Part shown: piece after piece, positions 51,113 to 60,829 of the stretch
Layout of the letters: the number at the start of each line of letters is the position of its first letter
How positions within the stretch are numbered: the first letter of the stretch is position 1
Source of the DNA: Prorocentrum cordatum
Lineage: Eukaryota; Sar; Dinophyceae; Prorocentrales; Prorocentraceae
Reading direction: 5' to 3'
Assembly (NCBI GenBank): GCA_963575745.1
Contig: CAUYUJ010007413.1
Span: forward strand, 453,667 to 517,666
Length of the DNA stretch: 64,000 nt
Made by a program: the position numbers and the translations under genes
Notes under the pieces: model-generated
What the model was told of the DNA's origin: nothing
Seen by the model: only the letters and a program-made list of their open reading frames with translations
The model's database searches: none

Positions 51113-52525
51113 CTGTATGTGCGTGTGTGTGTGTGTGTCTGTGTGTGCGTGTCTGTGTGTCTGTGTGTCTGTGTGTCTGTGTGTATGTGTCTGTGTCTGT
51201 CTCTGTGTGTGTCTCTGTGTGTGCCTCTGTGTGTGTCACTCTGTGTGTGTCTCTGTGTGTGTGTCTCTGTGTGTGTCTCTGTGTGTGTCTCTGTGTGTGT
51301 CTCTGTGTGTGTGTGCCTGAGTGTGCCTCTGTGTGTGTCTCTGTGTGTGTGACTCTGTGTGCGTCTCTGTGTGTGCCTCTGTGTGTGTCCCTGTGTGTGT
51401 CTCTGTGTGTGTCTCTGTGTGTGTCTCTGTGCGTGTCTCTATGTGTGTCTCTGCGTGTGTCTCTATGTGTGTCTCTGTGTGTCTCTGTGTGCGTCTCTGT
51501 GTGTGTCTCTGTGTGTGTGTCTGTGTGTGTCTCTGTGTGTGTGTGTCTCTGTGTGTGTGTCTCTGTGTGTGTCTTTGTGTGTGTGTGTCTCTGTGTGTGT
51601 CTCTACGTGTGTCTCTGTGTGTGTGTGTCTCTGTGTGTGTCTCTGTGTGTGTCTCTATGTGTGTCTCTGTGTGTGTCTCTGTGTGTGTGTCTCTGTGTGT
51701 GTCTCTGTGTGTGTGTGTGTCTCTGTGTGTGTCTCTGTGTGTGTGTCTCTGTGTGTGTCTCTGCGTGTGTCTCTGTGTGTCTCTCTGTGTGTGTCTCTGT
51801 GTGTGTCTCTGTGTGTGCCTCTGTGTGTGTGTCTCTGTGTGTGTCTCTGTCTGTGTCTCTGTGTGTGTCTCTGTGTGTGTGTGTCTGAGTGTGTCTCTGT
51901 GTGTGTCTCTGTGTTTGTCTCTGTGTGTGTCTCTGTGTGTGTCTCTGTGTGTGTGTCTGTGTGTGTCTCTGTGTGTGTCTCTGTGTGTGTCTCTGTGTGT
52001 GTCTCTGTGTGTCTTTGTGTGTCGCTGTGTGTCGCTGTGTGTCGCTGTGTGTCTCCGTGTGTCTCTGTGTGTCTCTGTGTGTCGCTGTGTGCGTCTCTGT
52101 GTGTCTCTGCGTGTGTCTCTGTATGTGTCCCTGTGTGTTCCGTGTCTCTGTAAGTCTCTGTGTGTCTCTGTGTGTGTCTCTGTGTGTGTCTCTGTGCGTC
52201 TCTGTGCGTCTCTGTGTGTCTCTGTGTGTCTCTGTGTGTCTCTGTACATGTCTCTGTATGTGTCGCTGTGTGCCTGTGTGTGCCTGTGTGTGTCTGTGTG
52301 TGTGTCTGTGTGTGTGTGTCTGTGTGTCTCTGTGTGTTTCTCTGTGTTTCTCTGTGTGTCTGTGTGTGTGTCTGTGTGTGCCTGCGTGTGTGTCTGTGTG
52401 TGTCTGTGTGTGTGTCTGTGTGTGTGTCTGTGTTTGTCTGTGTGTGTCTGTGTATGTCTGTATGTGTGTCTGTGTGTCTGTGTGTCTGTGTGCGTGTGTG
52501 CGTGTGTGTGTGTGTGCGTATGTTG
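50910..52525. repeat. 1.6-kb GTGTGTCTCT microsatellite
   Basis: Irregular GTGT(GT)CTCT units. It is stop-free on both strands over more than 1.5 kb, giving long VCLCVCLC and RDTQRHT frames that are artefacts. Confidence 0.95.
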
Positions 52526-52689
52526 CCAGATACGTTCGGGTGATCTTGGAGGGCGATCAGTTATTCCGCTTGGGTGCACTCCGATTGCAGTGCCGCGTTC
52601 ACCCGTAGAGTGCCACCCACAGTTTCTCTTTGAAGGGCGTCTTGCCAGAGGGAGTCCTGTCAATCCTCGACAAGGAGCCCTAAACGTCC

Positions 52690-53030
52690 AAACACTTTTC
52701 AGCGTCGTCGTCGTCTTCGAGGTCTTCCCCGCCTTGCCAGAGAACATGTGGGGCGGCTTCGTCGGGTACTTCGTGATGGGAACGCACCACATGACCCCGG
52801 ACCGCGGATGGGCGGCGCTCAGAGCGTCGTCGTCGCCGTTGTCGAGGATGAGGTTGACGTCGCCGAGGGGTCGTCGTCGAGGACCTGGCCGTCGTCGACG
52901 TCGCCGATCTCCTCGAGGATGAGGTCGTCGTCGGGGGTGTCGTCCTCGTTGCCGAGGGCGTCGAGGACGAGGTCGTCATCGAGGCCCGAGGCCCCCCCCC
53001 AAGCAGTGGCGAAGGGTCCTGGCTCGCCGA
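52690..53030 (-). CDS. Acidic low-confidence ORF fragment
   Basis: On the minus strand a frame ending near 52819 reads [16 protein letters not shown] then [16 protein letters not shown] second frame, offset by one, continues [19 protein letters not shown] then [17 protein letters not shown]. The two would join with a 1-nt shift near 52858. It may be a decayed acidic protein exon, but GAC/GTC repeats nearby can produce the same pattern. Confidence 0.25.
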
Positions 53031-53200
53031 TATAGACCCACCAAAAAATATTCTGAGAGCCTTTTGCCGTTTCCACGACATGTTCTCAGAACACTTCCGG
53101 CGGGGTCTGTCCTGTTTTAGCACATATCGGGTCTAAGAACATCGTTTTTGTTCTTAGAACATTTCTGGGTTCTAAGAACATGTCAGGGTAGGACTATAGG
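53030..53200. mobile_element. MITE-like family M3, copy 1
   Basis: About 170 bp sharing GCTCGCC, TATAGA, TTTTGCCGTTTCCACGA, TAGCACAT, CGGGT, TTCTTAGAACATTT and GGGTTCTAAGAACA with 53343-53519. Termini CCGATATAGACCCACC and, inverted, CCCTATAGTCCTACC form a ~15-bp imperfect inverted repeat. Confidence 0.55.
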
Positions 53201-53239
53201 GATGCCGTGACGGTCGGTCTCTGCTCAACCATGCAAGTC

Positions 53240-53335
53240 TTAAGTCGGGCCTGTCCCTCTACAGGAGGAATATTCAAAAATAGTAAACAAATTGTCTGGG
53301 GGCTATTTTTTTACCATTGTTGAGCATGTTGGGCC
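53240..53335. mobile_element. Family M1 element, left half only
   Basis: Begins TTAAGTCGGGCCTGTCCCTC then TACAGG and continues with the AT-rich M1 interior. No right terminus follows; it abuts M3 copy 2. Confidence 0.7.
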
Positions 53336-53342
53336 TGGCTCG

Positions 53343-53519
53343 CCTATAGAACCATCAGGAAATGTCCTAAGAACCTTTTGCTGTTCCACGAACAATGTTC
53401 TTAGAACTGTTCTCCCAGAGTCTGTTTGTTTTAGCACATCGGGTATGTGTTCTGAGAACATTGCTTTCGTTCTTAGAACATTTTTGGGTTCTAAGAACAC
53501 TTCGTGGTAGGACTATCGG
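53343..53519. mobile_element. MITE-like family M3, copy 2
   Basis: Second copy of the element at 53030-53200 with internal palindromic TTCTTAGAAC/GTTCTAAGAA boxes. Confidence 0.55.
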
Positions 53520-53649
53520 AGGTGAGGGGGTGAAATCGAAGTGCAACGGAGAGCCCCCCTATCGGTTTCGGTTTCGTGTTCGTGCGTGCCGCGCGTGCGG
53601 GCGAGGCGAAGCTGCGTGGGCGGGCGAGAAGAAAGTCTCCTCCAGCTGA

Positions 53650-53813
53650 GGCGCGGCCGGATCAAATGTTTCCTTTCCGGGGGCCGGTGGCCCGCGGTGT
53701 CCCGCCGGTGTCCCGCCTCCGACTGAGGCGCGGCCAGACCAAATGTTTCCTTTCCAGGGGCCGGTGGCCCGCGGTGTCCCGCCGGTGTCCCGTCGGTGTC
53801 ACGTCGGTGTCCC

Positions 53814-53815
<2 letters not shown>
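53650..53815. repeat. Duplicated GTGTCCCG(C/T)CGGTGTC segment
   Basis: GAGGCGCGGCCGGATCAAAT through GCCCGCGGTGTCCCGCCGGT occurs twice (about 53648 and 53727). It is followed by CGGTGTC repeats that lead into the GAT tract. Confidence 0.8.
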
Positions 53816-53863
<48 letters not shown>

Positions 53864-53946
53864 CGATGTTGATGATGTTGATGATGATGATGGTGATGGT
53901 TGTGATGATGACGGTGTCCCGATGAAGATGGTGATGATGATGATGC

Positions 53947-53987
<41 letters not shown>

Positions 53988-54728
53988 TTGACGATGTCCA
54001 TGGTGATGATGATGGCCATGGTGGTGATGATGATGCTGTTCCGATGATGATGGTGTTGATGATGCTGCTGTTGCTGCTGATGATGATGATGGCGTCCGAT
54101 GATGATGATGATGATGATGTTGATGATCCTGATGATGTTGATGATGATGAGATGTTGAGATGCTGATGATGATGAAGATGATGATGATGGTGTCCCGCTG
54201 CTGATGGTGATGATGAGGTTGATGATGATGTTGATGATGAGGATGGTGATGATGATGACGATGATGATGATGATGATGATTCTTTCCCGATGATTATGAT
54301 GTTGATGATGATGACGATGATTCTGTCCCGATGATGACGATGATGATGATGACCATGATGTTGATGGTGATTTTGATGATGAGGATGAGGATGAGGTGAT
54401 GATGATGAGTTTGATGATGGTAGCCCGATGATGATGATGAAGATGCTGGTTTTGATGATGACGATGATGGTGTCCCGATGATGGTGATGATGGTGATGAT
54501 GATGGTGTCCTGATGATGATGTTGATGATGATGATGATGGTGATGTTGATGACGATGGTGTCCCGATGATGATGATGACGTTGATGGTGTTTTTCGTAGT
54601 GATGATGATGAGATGATGATGATGATGATGATGATGATGGTGGTGTTCCGATGTAGCTGATGTTGCTGATGATGATGGTGTCCCGATGATGATGTTGATG
54701 GTGTTATTCATCATCATGATGATGATGA

Positions 54729-54759
<31 letters not shown>

Positions 54760-55345
54760 GTGGTGTTCCGATGTAGCTGATGATGATGATGGTGTCCCGA
54801 TGATGTTGATGATGATGGCGACGATGATGCAGTCCCGATGATGGTGATGGTGATGATGGTGATGATGATGATGATGGTGATGATGGTGATGAAGTGATGA
54901 TCATGATGATGATGGTGTCCCGATGATGGTGATCATGATTATGATGATGATGATGGTGATGATGATGATGATGTTGATGGTGATGTTGATGATGAGGATG
55001 AGGATGAGGTGATGATGATGAGTTTGTTGATGGTAGCCCGATGATGATGATGATGAAGATGCTGGTTTTTGATGATGATGATGGTGTCCCGATGATGGTG
55101 ATGATGGTGATGATGATGGTGTCCGGATGATGATGATGGTGATGTTGATGATGATGGTGTCCCGATGATGGTGATGATGATGATGATGATGATGATGATG
55201 ACGTTGATGGTGTTATTCATAGTGATGATGATGAGATGATGATGCTGATGATGATGATGGTGGTGTTCCGATGTAGCTGATGTTGCTGATGATGATGGTG
55301 TCCCGATGATGATGTTGATGGTGTTATTCATCATGATGATGATGA

Positions 55346-55385
<40 letters not shown>

Positions 55386-55640
55386 GTGTTGTTCCGATGT
55401 AGTTGATGATGATGATGATGGTGTCCCGATGATGTTGATGATGATGATGGCGACGATGATGCAGTCCCGATGATGGTGATGGTGATGATGGTGATGATGA
55501 TGATGATGATGATGGTGATGATGGTGATGATGGTGATGAGGTGATGATCATGATGATGATGGTGTCCCGATGATGGTGATCATGATTATGATGATGATTA
55601 TGATGTTGATGACGTTGGTGACGATGATGTTGATGATGAT
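53816..55640. repeat. 1.8-kb GAT-rich microsatellite with GTGTCCCGATGATG spacers
   Basis: GATGATGAT with frequent GTT, GGT and ACG variants and periodic GTGTCCCGATGATG. A ~620-bp internal duplication is visible (for example GTGGTGTTCCGATGTAGCTG near 54642, 54762 and 55258). Confidence 0.95.
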
Positions 55641-55644
55641 GACG

Positions 55645-55882
55645 TTGATTGTGAGATCGATTGTGATATCTATAGTGAGATCGATAGTGAGACCGAATGT
55701 GAGATCGATTGTAAGATCGATAGTGAGATCGATTGCGAGATCGATAGTCAGATCGATTGTGAGATCGATCGGATGAAATAGATCTTGTGAGATCGATTGT
55801 GAGATCGATCGAGTGAGATAAGTCGAGCGTGACCGATAGTGAGATCGATAGTGAGATCGATAGTGAGACCGATCGAGTAAGA
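55645..55882. repeat. (GTGAGATCGATA/T)n repeat
   Basis: Twelve-bp repeat with GATCGAT palindromes, about 18 degenerate units. Confidence 0.9.
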
Positions 55883-55884
55883 CG

Positions 55885-56560
55885 TTAGTTACCACCCCGA
55901 ACCTTCTTATCACCCGAAGGGTGGTCGTATAGTCAGAAATTCCAGGACGGTCGGTCCCTGCTCAAGCCCATACAAGTCCCCGCCCACCAAACCATTTTAG
56001 CCTTACCCGAAGGCCCTGATGTGCCTTTCATTTCCAGTGCGGGGGGTGTCGGGGAGCATTGAAAAGCACATCTGACGCCCGAAATTCGGGTCTTCGGGTC
56101 TGGCTGGGGTGGTCTGCTAGGTAGGCAGCAAGTAGACCGCCCAAGATTTGTTGGAAGCGTTCCTCCATAGGACCAGAATCCGTAGAACAAGCACCGTGGC
56201 CTTTGCGATGTTGCTTGCCGTTTGCCGGCTCCGTGCAAGGACGAGCTGACAGTGTGTCCTGTTGGTTTTCGCCCTCCGCCTCCGCCGATCTGCGGTGCCG
56301 AAAGCCCAGGAGGCTCCGTGTTCGGTTTTTCTCTCCGGGACCAGCGGACAGTTCAGTGCAGTTTCGTAGAGTTTAGTAAGTAGTTTATGGAGGTCGTTTC
56401 GGGTAAAAGTAGAATTGTAGCGAGCTGTTGTGGAACTGAGTTTGATCGTCCAGGAGTTTTGTATGTAGTCCATCGTGCTCAAAATGATTAGAGAATCATC
56501 CTATGCCGCCACCGTGCCTGGGTCGTGAATCATAAGCCTCTAGGATGTTCGTTGAGATGT
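55885..56560. other. Unique segment, no supported gene
   Basis: Balanced-composition sequence with a minus-strand frame at 56117-56482 (121 codons) that shows no motif. It contains a second copy of the 33-bp sequence at 53205 (GACGGTCGGTC then CTGCTCAAG). Confidence 0.4.
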
Positions 56561-56569
56561 CGCAGGAGG

Positions 56570-56905
56570 CCTCTAGGGGGCCTCTTGGGGGCCCCTCGGC
56601 GTCGGAAGCTATGACATGCGAACACCCCAAAAACATATAAAAGACCTCAACACACAAATAGCCTCGGCTTCTCAGGGCCCTCTTAGGCAGGCTCTTGGGG
56701 CTCTCTTGGGGCGCCTCGAAGGCTTCTTGGGCCGTCATGGGGCCATCCTGGGCATCTGGAGCCGATGGTTCGGCGATTCGGGGCGCCTCTGGACGGTGTT
56801 GGCGAGCTCTTGCTGGTCTTTTTGGCCCGTTTCTGGCCCCTCCTCCTTGGGACCCGAGCAAGTCCTGCGACAACACTCCGGGAGCCCCGGGAGGCACGCG
56901 AGAAG
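56570..56905. repeat. Degenerate CTTGG minisatellite
   Basis: GGGGCCTCTTGGGGGC-like units with the AT-richer core (ACATGCGAACACCCCAAAAA). Family of 13.5-15.7 kb. Confidence 0.6.
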
Positions 56906-56945
56906 CCCCGGAAGTTTCGAGAATTTGGGCCCCGGGCCCTTACAC

Positions 56946-57050
56946 TTAAGTCGGGCCTGTCCCTCTCCAAGAGGAATGTTCAACAATAGTAACAAATAGT
57001 CCGGGACGATGTTTCGATGATGTTCTAATATGTTTGAACATGTTTGGAGT
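56946..57050. mobile_element. Family M1 element, left part
   Basis: Begins TTAAGTCGGGCCTGTCCCTC and continues with the M1 AT-rich interior. No matching right terminus was found downstream. Confidence 0.65.
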
Positions 57051-57595
57051 ATGTTCTATGTTTCTCGTACTTCGTGGGCACGGTGGTGAATGCTGGGTGA
57101 TGTGGCCTGATGTTTCCAGCTGCTGCTGCTGCTGCTGATGCTGCCTGCTTCGGGTTGACCCAAAAGGGGGTCCAGCGACAAGGGTTTGGTGCAATAGGTT
57201 TGGTGCAATAGATTTGTGGGGTTGCAATACATTTGGGGCGTGCAATACATTCCGTGGCGCAGATGCGTTGCTGGATTTTCGCTTGCATCATATTGCTTGC
57301 AATACAATGCAACACAATTCTCCAGCGCAATACATTTGAAATGCAGTGGCCCCAGATCTATGGCACCGCCCCCTTTCAGCGGGACCCCCTTCTGGGACAT
57401 CCAAACTGCTACTTCTGCCAGATACTTCTCACCGGCGATCGCTCTGCTGGCTGCTGGCGGGGGGTCTCGGGACTCCTCGGGGGCTGTCTCTGAAGCTGCA
57501 GGGCTGGCGCGTGACACCCAGGCGGCCGCCCAGACGAGGAGCAGCAGAGCGGCAGCGGCGGCGGTAGAAAGAGACTGCAGCGGAGCTGCGCCGTG
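57050..57595. other. CTG run and GCAATACATTT repeats, no supported gene
   Basis: A short CTG run (57119-57137), then about seven spaced copies of GCAATA(C/G)ATTT or variants (57187-57335), then GC-rich sequence into the CCT tract. Confidence 0.5.
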
Positions 57596-57604
57596 GCGGC
57601 GCCC

Positions 57605-57895
57605 GCCCCTCCTCCTCCTCCTCCTCCTCCTCCTCCTCCTCCTCCCCCTCCTCCTCCTCCTCCTCCTCCTCCTCCTCCTCCTCCTCCTCCTCCTCTCCTC
57701 CTCCTCCTCCCTCTCCTCCTCCTCCTCCTCCTCCTCCTCCTCCTCCTCCTCCTCCTCCTCCTCCTCCTCCTCCTCCTCCCCCTCCTCTCCTCCTCCTCCT
57801 CCTCCTCCTCCTCCTCCTCCTCCTCCTCCTCCTCCTCCTCCTCCTCCTCTCCCCCTCCTCCTCCTCCTCCCCCTCCTCCTCCCCCTCCCCCTCCC
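57605..57895. repeat. (CCT)n tract, ~290 bp
   Basis: Longest nearly pure CTC/CCT repeat in the window. Confidence 0.95.
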
Positions 57896-58024
57896 CACTG
57901 CTCTCAGGAGCACCGGGTCTACCAGGCGCGCGCCGGCCGCCGGGGGCCTTTCGCGGCTGGGGGGGGATGACGACGACGATGACGATGACGACGACAGGGC
58001 GTCCAAGAATGGGGAGTTCGGTGG

Positions 58025-58220
58025 CTCAGAGATCCGCGGCGAGCGAGGGGGGGAAGCGAGGAGGAGAAGGCCTCCTCAGACGGCGGCAGGGTTGCTCCGA
58101 AGCCCCCGCGCATGCTGAGAGGTCTCCCGCGTCCTGCGGGGAAGGCCCAGGGATCTTCTCGGGAGGCGGGAGGGCCTCCGAGCCACCTGCCTCTCACTTC
58201 CCCCCTTGGGCTCGCCGCTC
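58025..58220. mobile_element. Inverted-repeat element, family M2, copy 3
   Basis: Left GCGGCGAGCGAGGGGGGGAA then GCGAGGAGGAGAAGGCC; right, reverse-complemented, GAGCGGCGAGCCCAAGGGGG then GAAGTGAGAGGC. Same size and layout as copies at 23819 and 31405. Confidence 0.6.
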
Positions 58221-58269
58221 ACAGGTGGGGTCCTGAGGGGGATGGGGCTCTGATCGGGGAAGCGTGTGA

Positions 58270-58397
58270 TTCAGTCAGACATGTCCCTCTACAGGACGAT
58301 TTCTTTTTTCCTGGGGGCGATGTTCGACTATGTTCGCGTATTTACTATCTTTGAATTTTCGCCCAGAATCAGCCTGTAGGAGGACATGCCCCCCCAC
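58270..58397. mobile_element. Family M1 element, decayed
   Basis: Left TTCAGTCAGACATGTCCCTC then TACAGG; right AGCCTGTAGGAGGACATGCC is its inverted partner. Outer bases of the right end have decayed, and no clear target duplication remains. Confidence 0.65.
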
Positions 58398-58724
58398 CTA
58401 TTCGTGAGACTCGGGCACGCCAGAACTCGGAGCTGCCAACGCATTTTGGCGGTCCCGTCCTAGGTTTTGACGGTCAGGTGTTCGTGGGATGTTTGCAGCG
58501 GTAGTTCGCGTCAAGTTTCAGTCAGGGTCTTGTCATTTTCTTGGCGGCCCCGTCAGGTCCCCTAAACCCGAGTCTTACGTTTCCCCGACCTGAGGATAGG
58601 AAGGGATCCAAGGTTGGATTGACGCTGTTTGAGCCACCTCGTCCTCAGGACCCCATACCTCAGGACCCCATCTCTGAAACGCTGCCAGGGCCATGATGTT
58701 TGTCATGATGTCATGGCCCCTCTC

Positions 58725-59003
58725 CTAATGTACGGTCGGTTCGTGCGGCGTTGACGCGCCGGCGACGCCAGCGAAGGCGTTACAGGCTGAGTTCTGCGAC
58801 GAAGACGCACCGATGGGCACGGTAATGTCATTGGACCCGATTGGGTTCGACCTTGAGCCATCGGGGCCGCGATCGATTCTAGGCTGAACTATCGACGCGG
58901 TGTCAGAAGCCTTCGCGTTCGCCGACGCCGCGCGAGCTCGCCGCAATCCCTCCGCTCGCCGCTGGCGTGCGTGGTCCGTGCGGCGCCGCCGTGCGGCTGC
59001 CAC
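58725..59003 (-). CDS. Weak hypothetical ORF
   Basis: A minus-strand frame without an ATG start; the last ~55 codons (SRSNPIGSNDITVPIGASS then ending ASTPHEPTVH) have mixed, non-repetitive composition. No family recognised. Confidence 0.2.
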   Translation of the reverse strand: MAAARRRRTDHARQRRAEGLRRARAASANAKASDTASIVQPRIDRGPDGSRSNPIGSNDITVPIGASSSQNSACNAFAGVAGASTPHEPTVH

Positions 59004-59104
59004 TCGTTTTACCCGAGGCGGTGCTCGCGGCCGACGCCTTTGGAGGTGGGGCAGCTGCTGTGGAACGGTTTCCCTCGGGGTCTGGGGCCGAACGAAAGGG
59101 GGCC

Positions 59105-59245
59105 TTTGCCTCCTCCTCCTCCTCCTCCTCCGCCTCCTCCGCCTCCTCCTCCTCCGCCTCCGCCTCCTCCTCCTCCTCCTCCTCCTCCTGCTCCTCCTCC
59201 TCCTCCCCCTCCCCCTCCCCCTCCTCCTCCCCTCCTCCTCCTCAG
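59105..59245. repeat. (CCT)n tract
   Basis: CTC/CCT with CCG interruptions. Confidence 0.9.
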
Positions 59246-59697
59246 TGGTCTCGGGCCGAACGAATTTTTGAGTTACTTTTAGAGTTTCTGTAGAATTTCA
59301 GGGGGATCTTTTTTAGGTCGTCCGAGGCGCCTCGCGGGGCGTGCCGGGGCCCTCCTGGGCCGGGTGGGGCCCGTGTCGCGCCGTCACGGGGCCGTTTGGA
59401 GCGGCCTTGAGTCCGTCTCGGAGTCCTCTTGTCGGGCCGCACGAAAGGGGGGGATGTGGAAAGAGCGGGTTACGAAATTTGCTGCATGCGGCTGGTTTCG
59501 GCCCCGCCGCCGGGCCCACTCCTCGATCCATCGAGGAATGGGCGCCCATGCATGCATGGGCGCTTCCCGGCGCGGGGAGGCGGTGGGAAGAGCAGCTGCG
59601 TGAGCTGATTCTCAACCCCCCCCTTTGCTATCCCCCCCTTTCGCCTGGCCCGAGGATTTGTTGCAGACCCCTGCGGTGTCGTCTTGGCAGTCGCGGG

Positions 59698-60033
59698 CTA
59701 CCAGGGGGTTGCAGCTACGGCGGGGTCGCGCATCCAGAAGCCATGCGCGCTTCGTCGGGGCATCCTCGGTTTCTTCGCTCGTCGCGCTGCACGGTGACTG
59801 CCCGCAGCCGTTGAAGGAGCTGCCGCGTTCAGGTTGCTCCAGGTTTCCCCTCGGGTGCACCTCGCGCACGGGTTCTCAGGGTTGGGTTTCCAGTGAGGAT
59901 CTCTTGCGTCCGCGCCCGCATTGTATTTCACTTGTGCCATTGTGGGTATGTGGGAGCTCTTGGAGGCCTCCAGATCTATGTTGGTGTGCTCGCGGGGCCA
60001 CGTTGAATGACAGACGCTGCATCGCGGGGCCAT
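59698..60033 (-). CDS. Small hypothetical protein with two Cys pairs
   Basis: The 111-residue frame starts at ATG 60031-60033 (MAPRCSVCHSTWPREH) and ends at TAG 59698. It has two CxxC pairs (CSVC near residues 5-8 and CARC near 56-59) separated by a polar linker (MAQVKYNAGADARDPHWKP), then a basic C-terminus (RRAKKPRMPRR). Spacing suits a treble-clef or zinc-ribbon fold, which is inference. The first exon-like segment is partly duplicated upstream (GAGCACACCAAAATAGA at about 60050 and GAGCACACCAACATAGA at about 59990). Unlike nearby frames it is not a repeat product. Confidence 0.4.
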   Translation of the reverse strand: MAPRCSVCHSTWPREHTNIDLEASKSSHIPTMAQVKYNAGADARDPHWKPNPENPCARCTRGETWSNLNAAAPSTAAGSHRAARRAKKPRMPRRSAHGFWMRDPAVAATPW

Positions 60034-60177
60034 AGTGAATCACAGGGGCTCTATTTTGGTGTGCTCGTGGCGAACGCAAGGAAGAGGAGGCCGTCCTACT
60101 CTCCCTTACCTCGCTCTGCGCACCGACTGGATCGTGGACGAGAGGCCTCTGTGGGAGGCGTCATCAGGGGAACAGAT

Positions 60178-60400
60178 AGTGGCATAAACATAAAAGCTCG
60201 GAGGTCCGCGCGGATTTCTCGGATCGGCGCTGGACCCCCCTCCCTGGCGCGCGGAGCGCGCCAGGTGCTGCGCCGGAGGCGCCGCCGGGGGGCCCCAGTT
60301 TTTATGTTTGTGTTTATGTTTATGTCACTTTCTGTTTCCCTAATGTTTGTGTTTCTGTTTATGCCACTTTATGTTTGTGTTTATGTTTATGTTTATGCCA
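60178..60400. mobile_element. Fold-back element related to 26890-27015
   Basis: GGCATAAACATAAAA at the left pairs with TTTATGTTTATGCC at the right. Inside lies GTCCGCGCGGATTTCTCGGA and CCTGGCGCGCGGAGCGCGCC, shared with the fold-back element at 26890. The right part is a TTTATG/TGTTTG minisatellite. Confidence 0.5.
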
Positions 60401-60596
60401 GGCTTCTTTGGGAGGCGTCGTGTTTCTCGTGGGAGGTCTGCCGGGGCCTCTGGGAGGCACTCTTGCTGCCCCCGTAGGGGCCTCTTTAGGGGACTCTTGT
60501 CGGGTGCCTCGTGGGGCCTCTCGGGTTGCTCCCCGGACCAGTTCGGGGGCTCCTTTGCGGGGACCTCGAGGACACTTCTTGGAGTTTTTTCCAGGA

Positions 60597-60712
60597 AGTT
60601 ACCAGCCTGGAACCTATCCCTCTCCTTATGTTGGGCATTGCCTCGTCACGATGCCAATCTTAGGGATTCCCTTATTCCCAACCATCCTGTGGTGTTGGGT
60701 CCTCGTTTTGAA
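60597..60712. repeat. Dispersed 70-bp element and inverted satellite tail
   Basis: 60597-60665 matches the minus strand of 50230-50310. 60668-60712 (TTCCCAACCATCCTGTGGTG then TTGGGTCCTCGTTTTGAAGAGA) is the reverse complement of the tail motif at 42.4 and 44.1 kb. Confidence 0.85.
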
Positions 60713-60829
60713 GAGACGGTCCCCGCGTCCTCATCTCCTCTCCTCCTCTCCTCTCCTCTCCTCCTCCTCCCCCTCCTCCTCCCTCCTCCCCCTCTTCCTT
60801 GCGTTTCACCCACCCATTACAGCGTTTCT

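Noticed and set aside
50831-52922. ORFs up to 533 codons ([16 protein letters not shown])
   Set aside because: Same reason: the GTGTCTCT microsatellite lacks stops in several frames.
58840-58870. tRNA B-box-like GGGTTCGACC
   Set aside because: No matching A box or cloverleaf could be formed around it.
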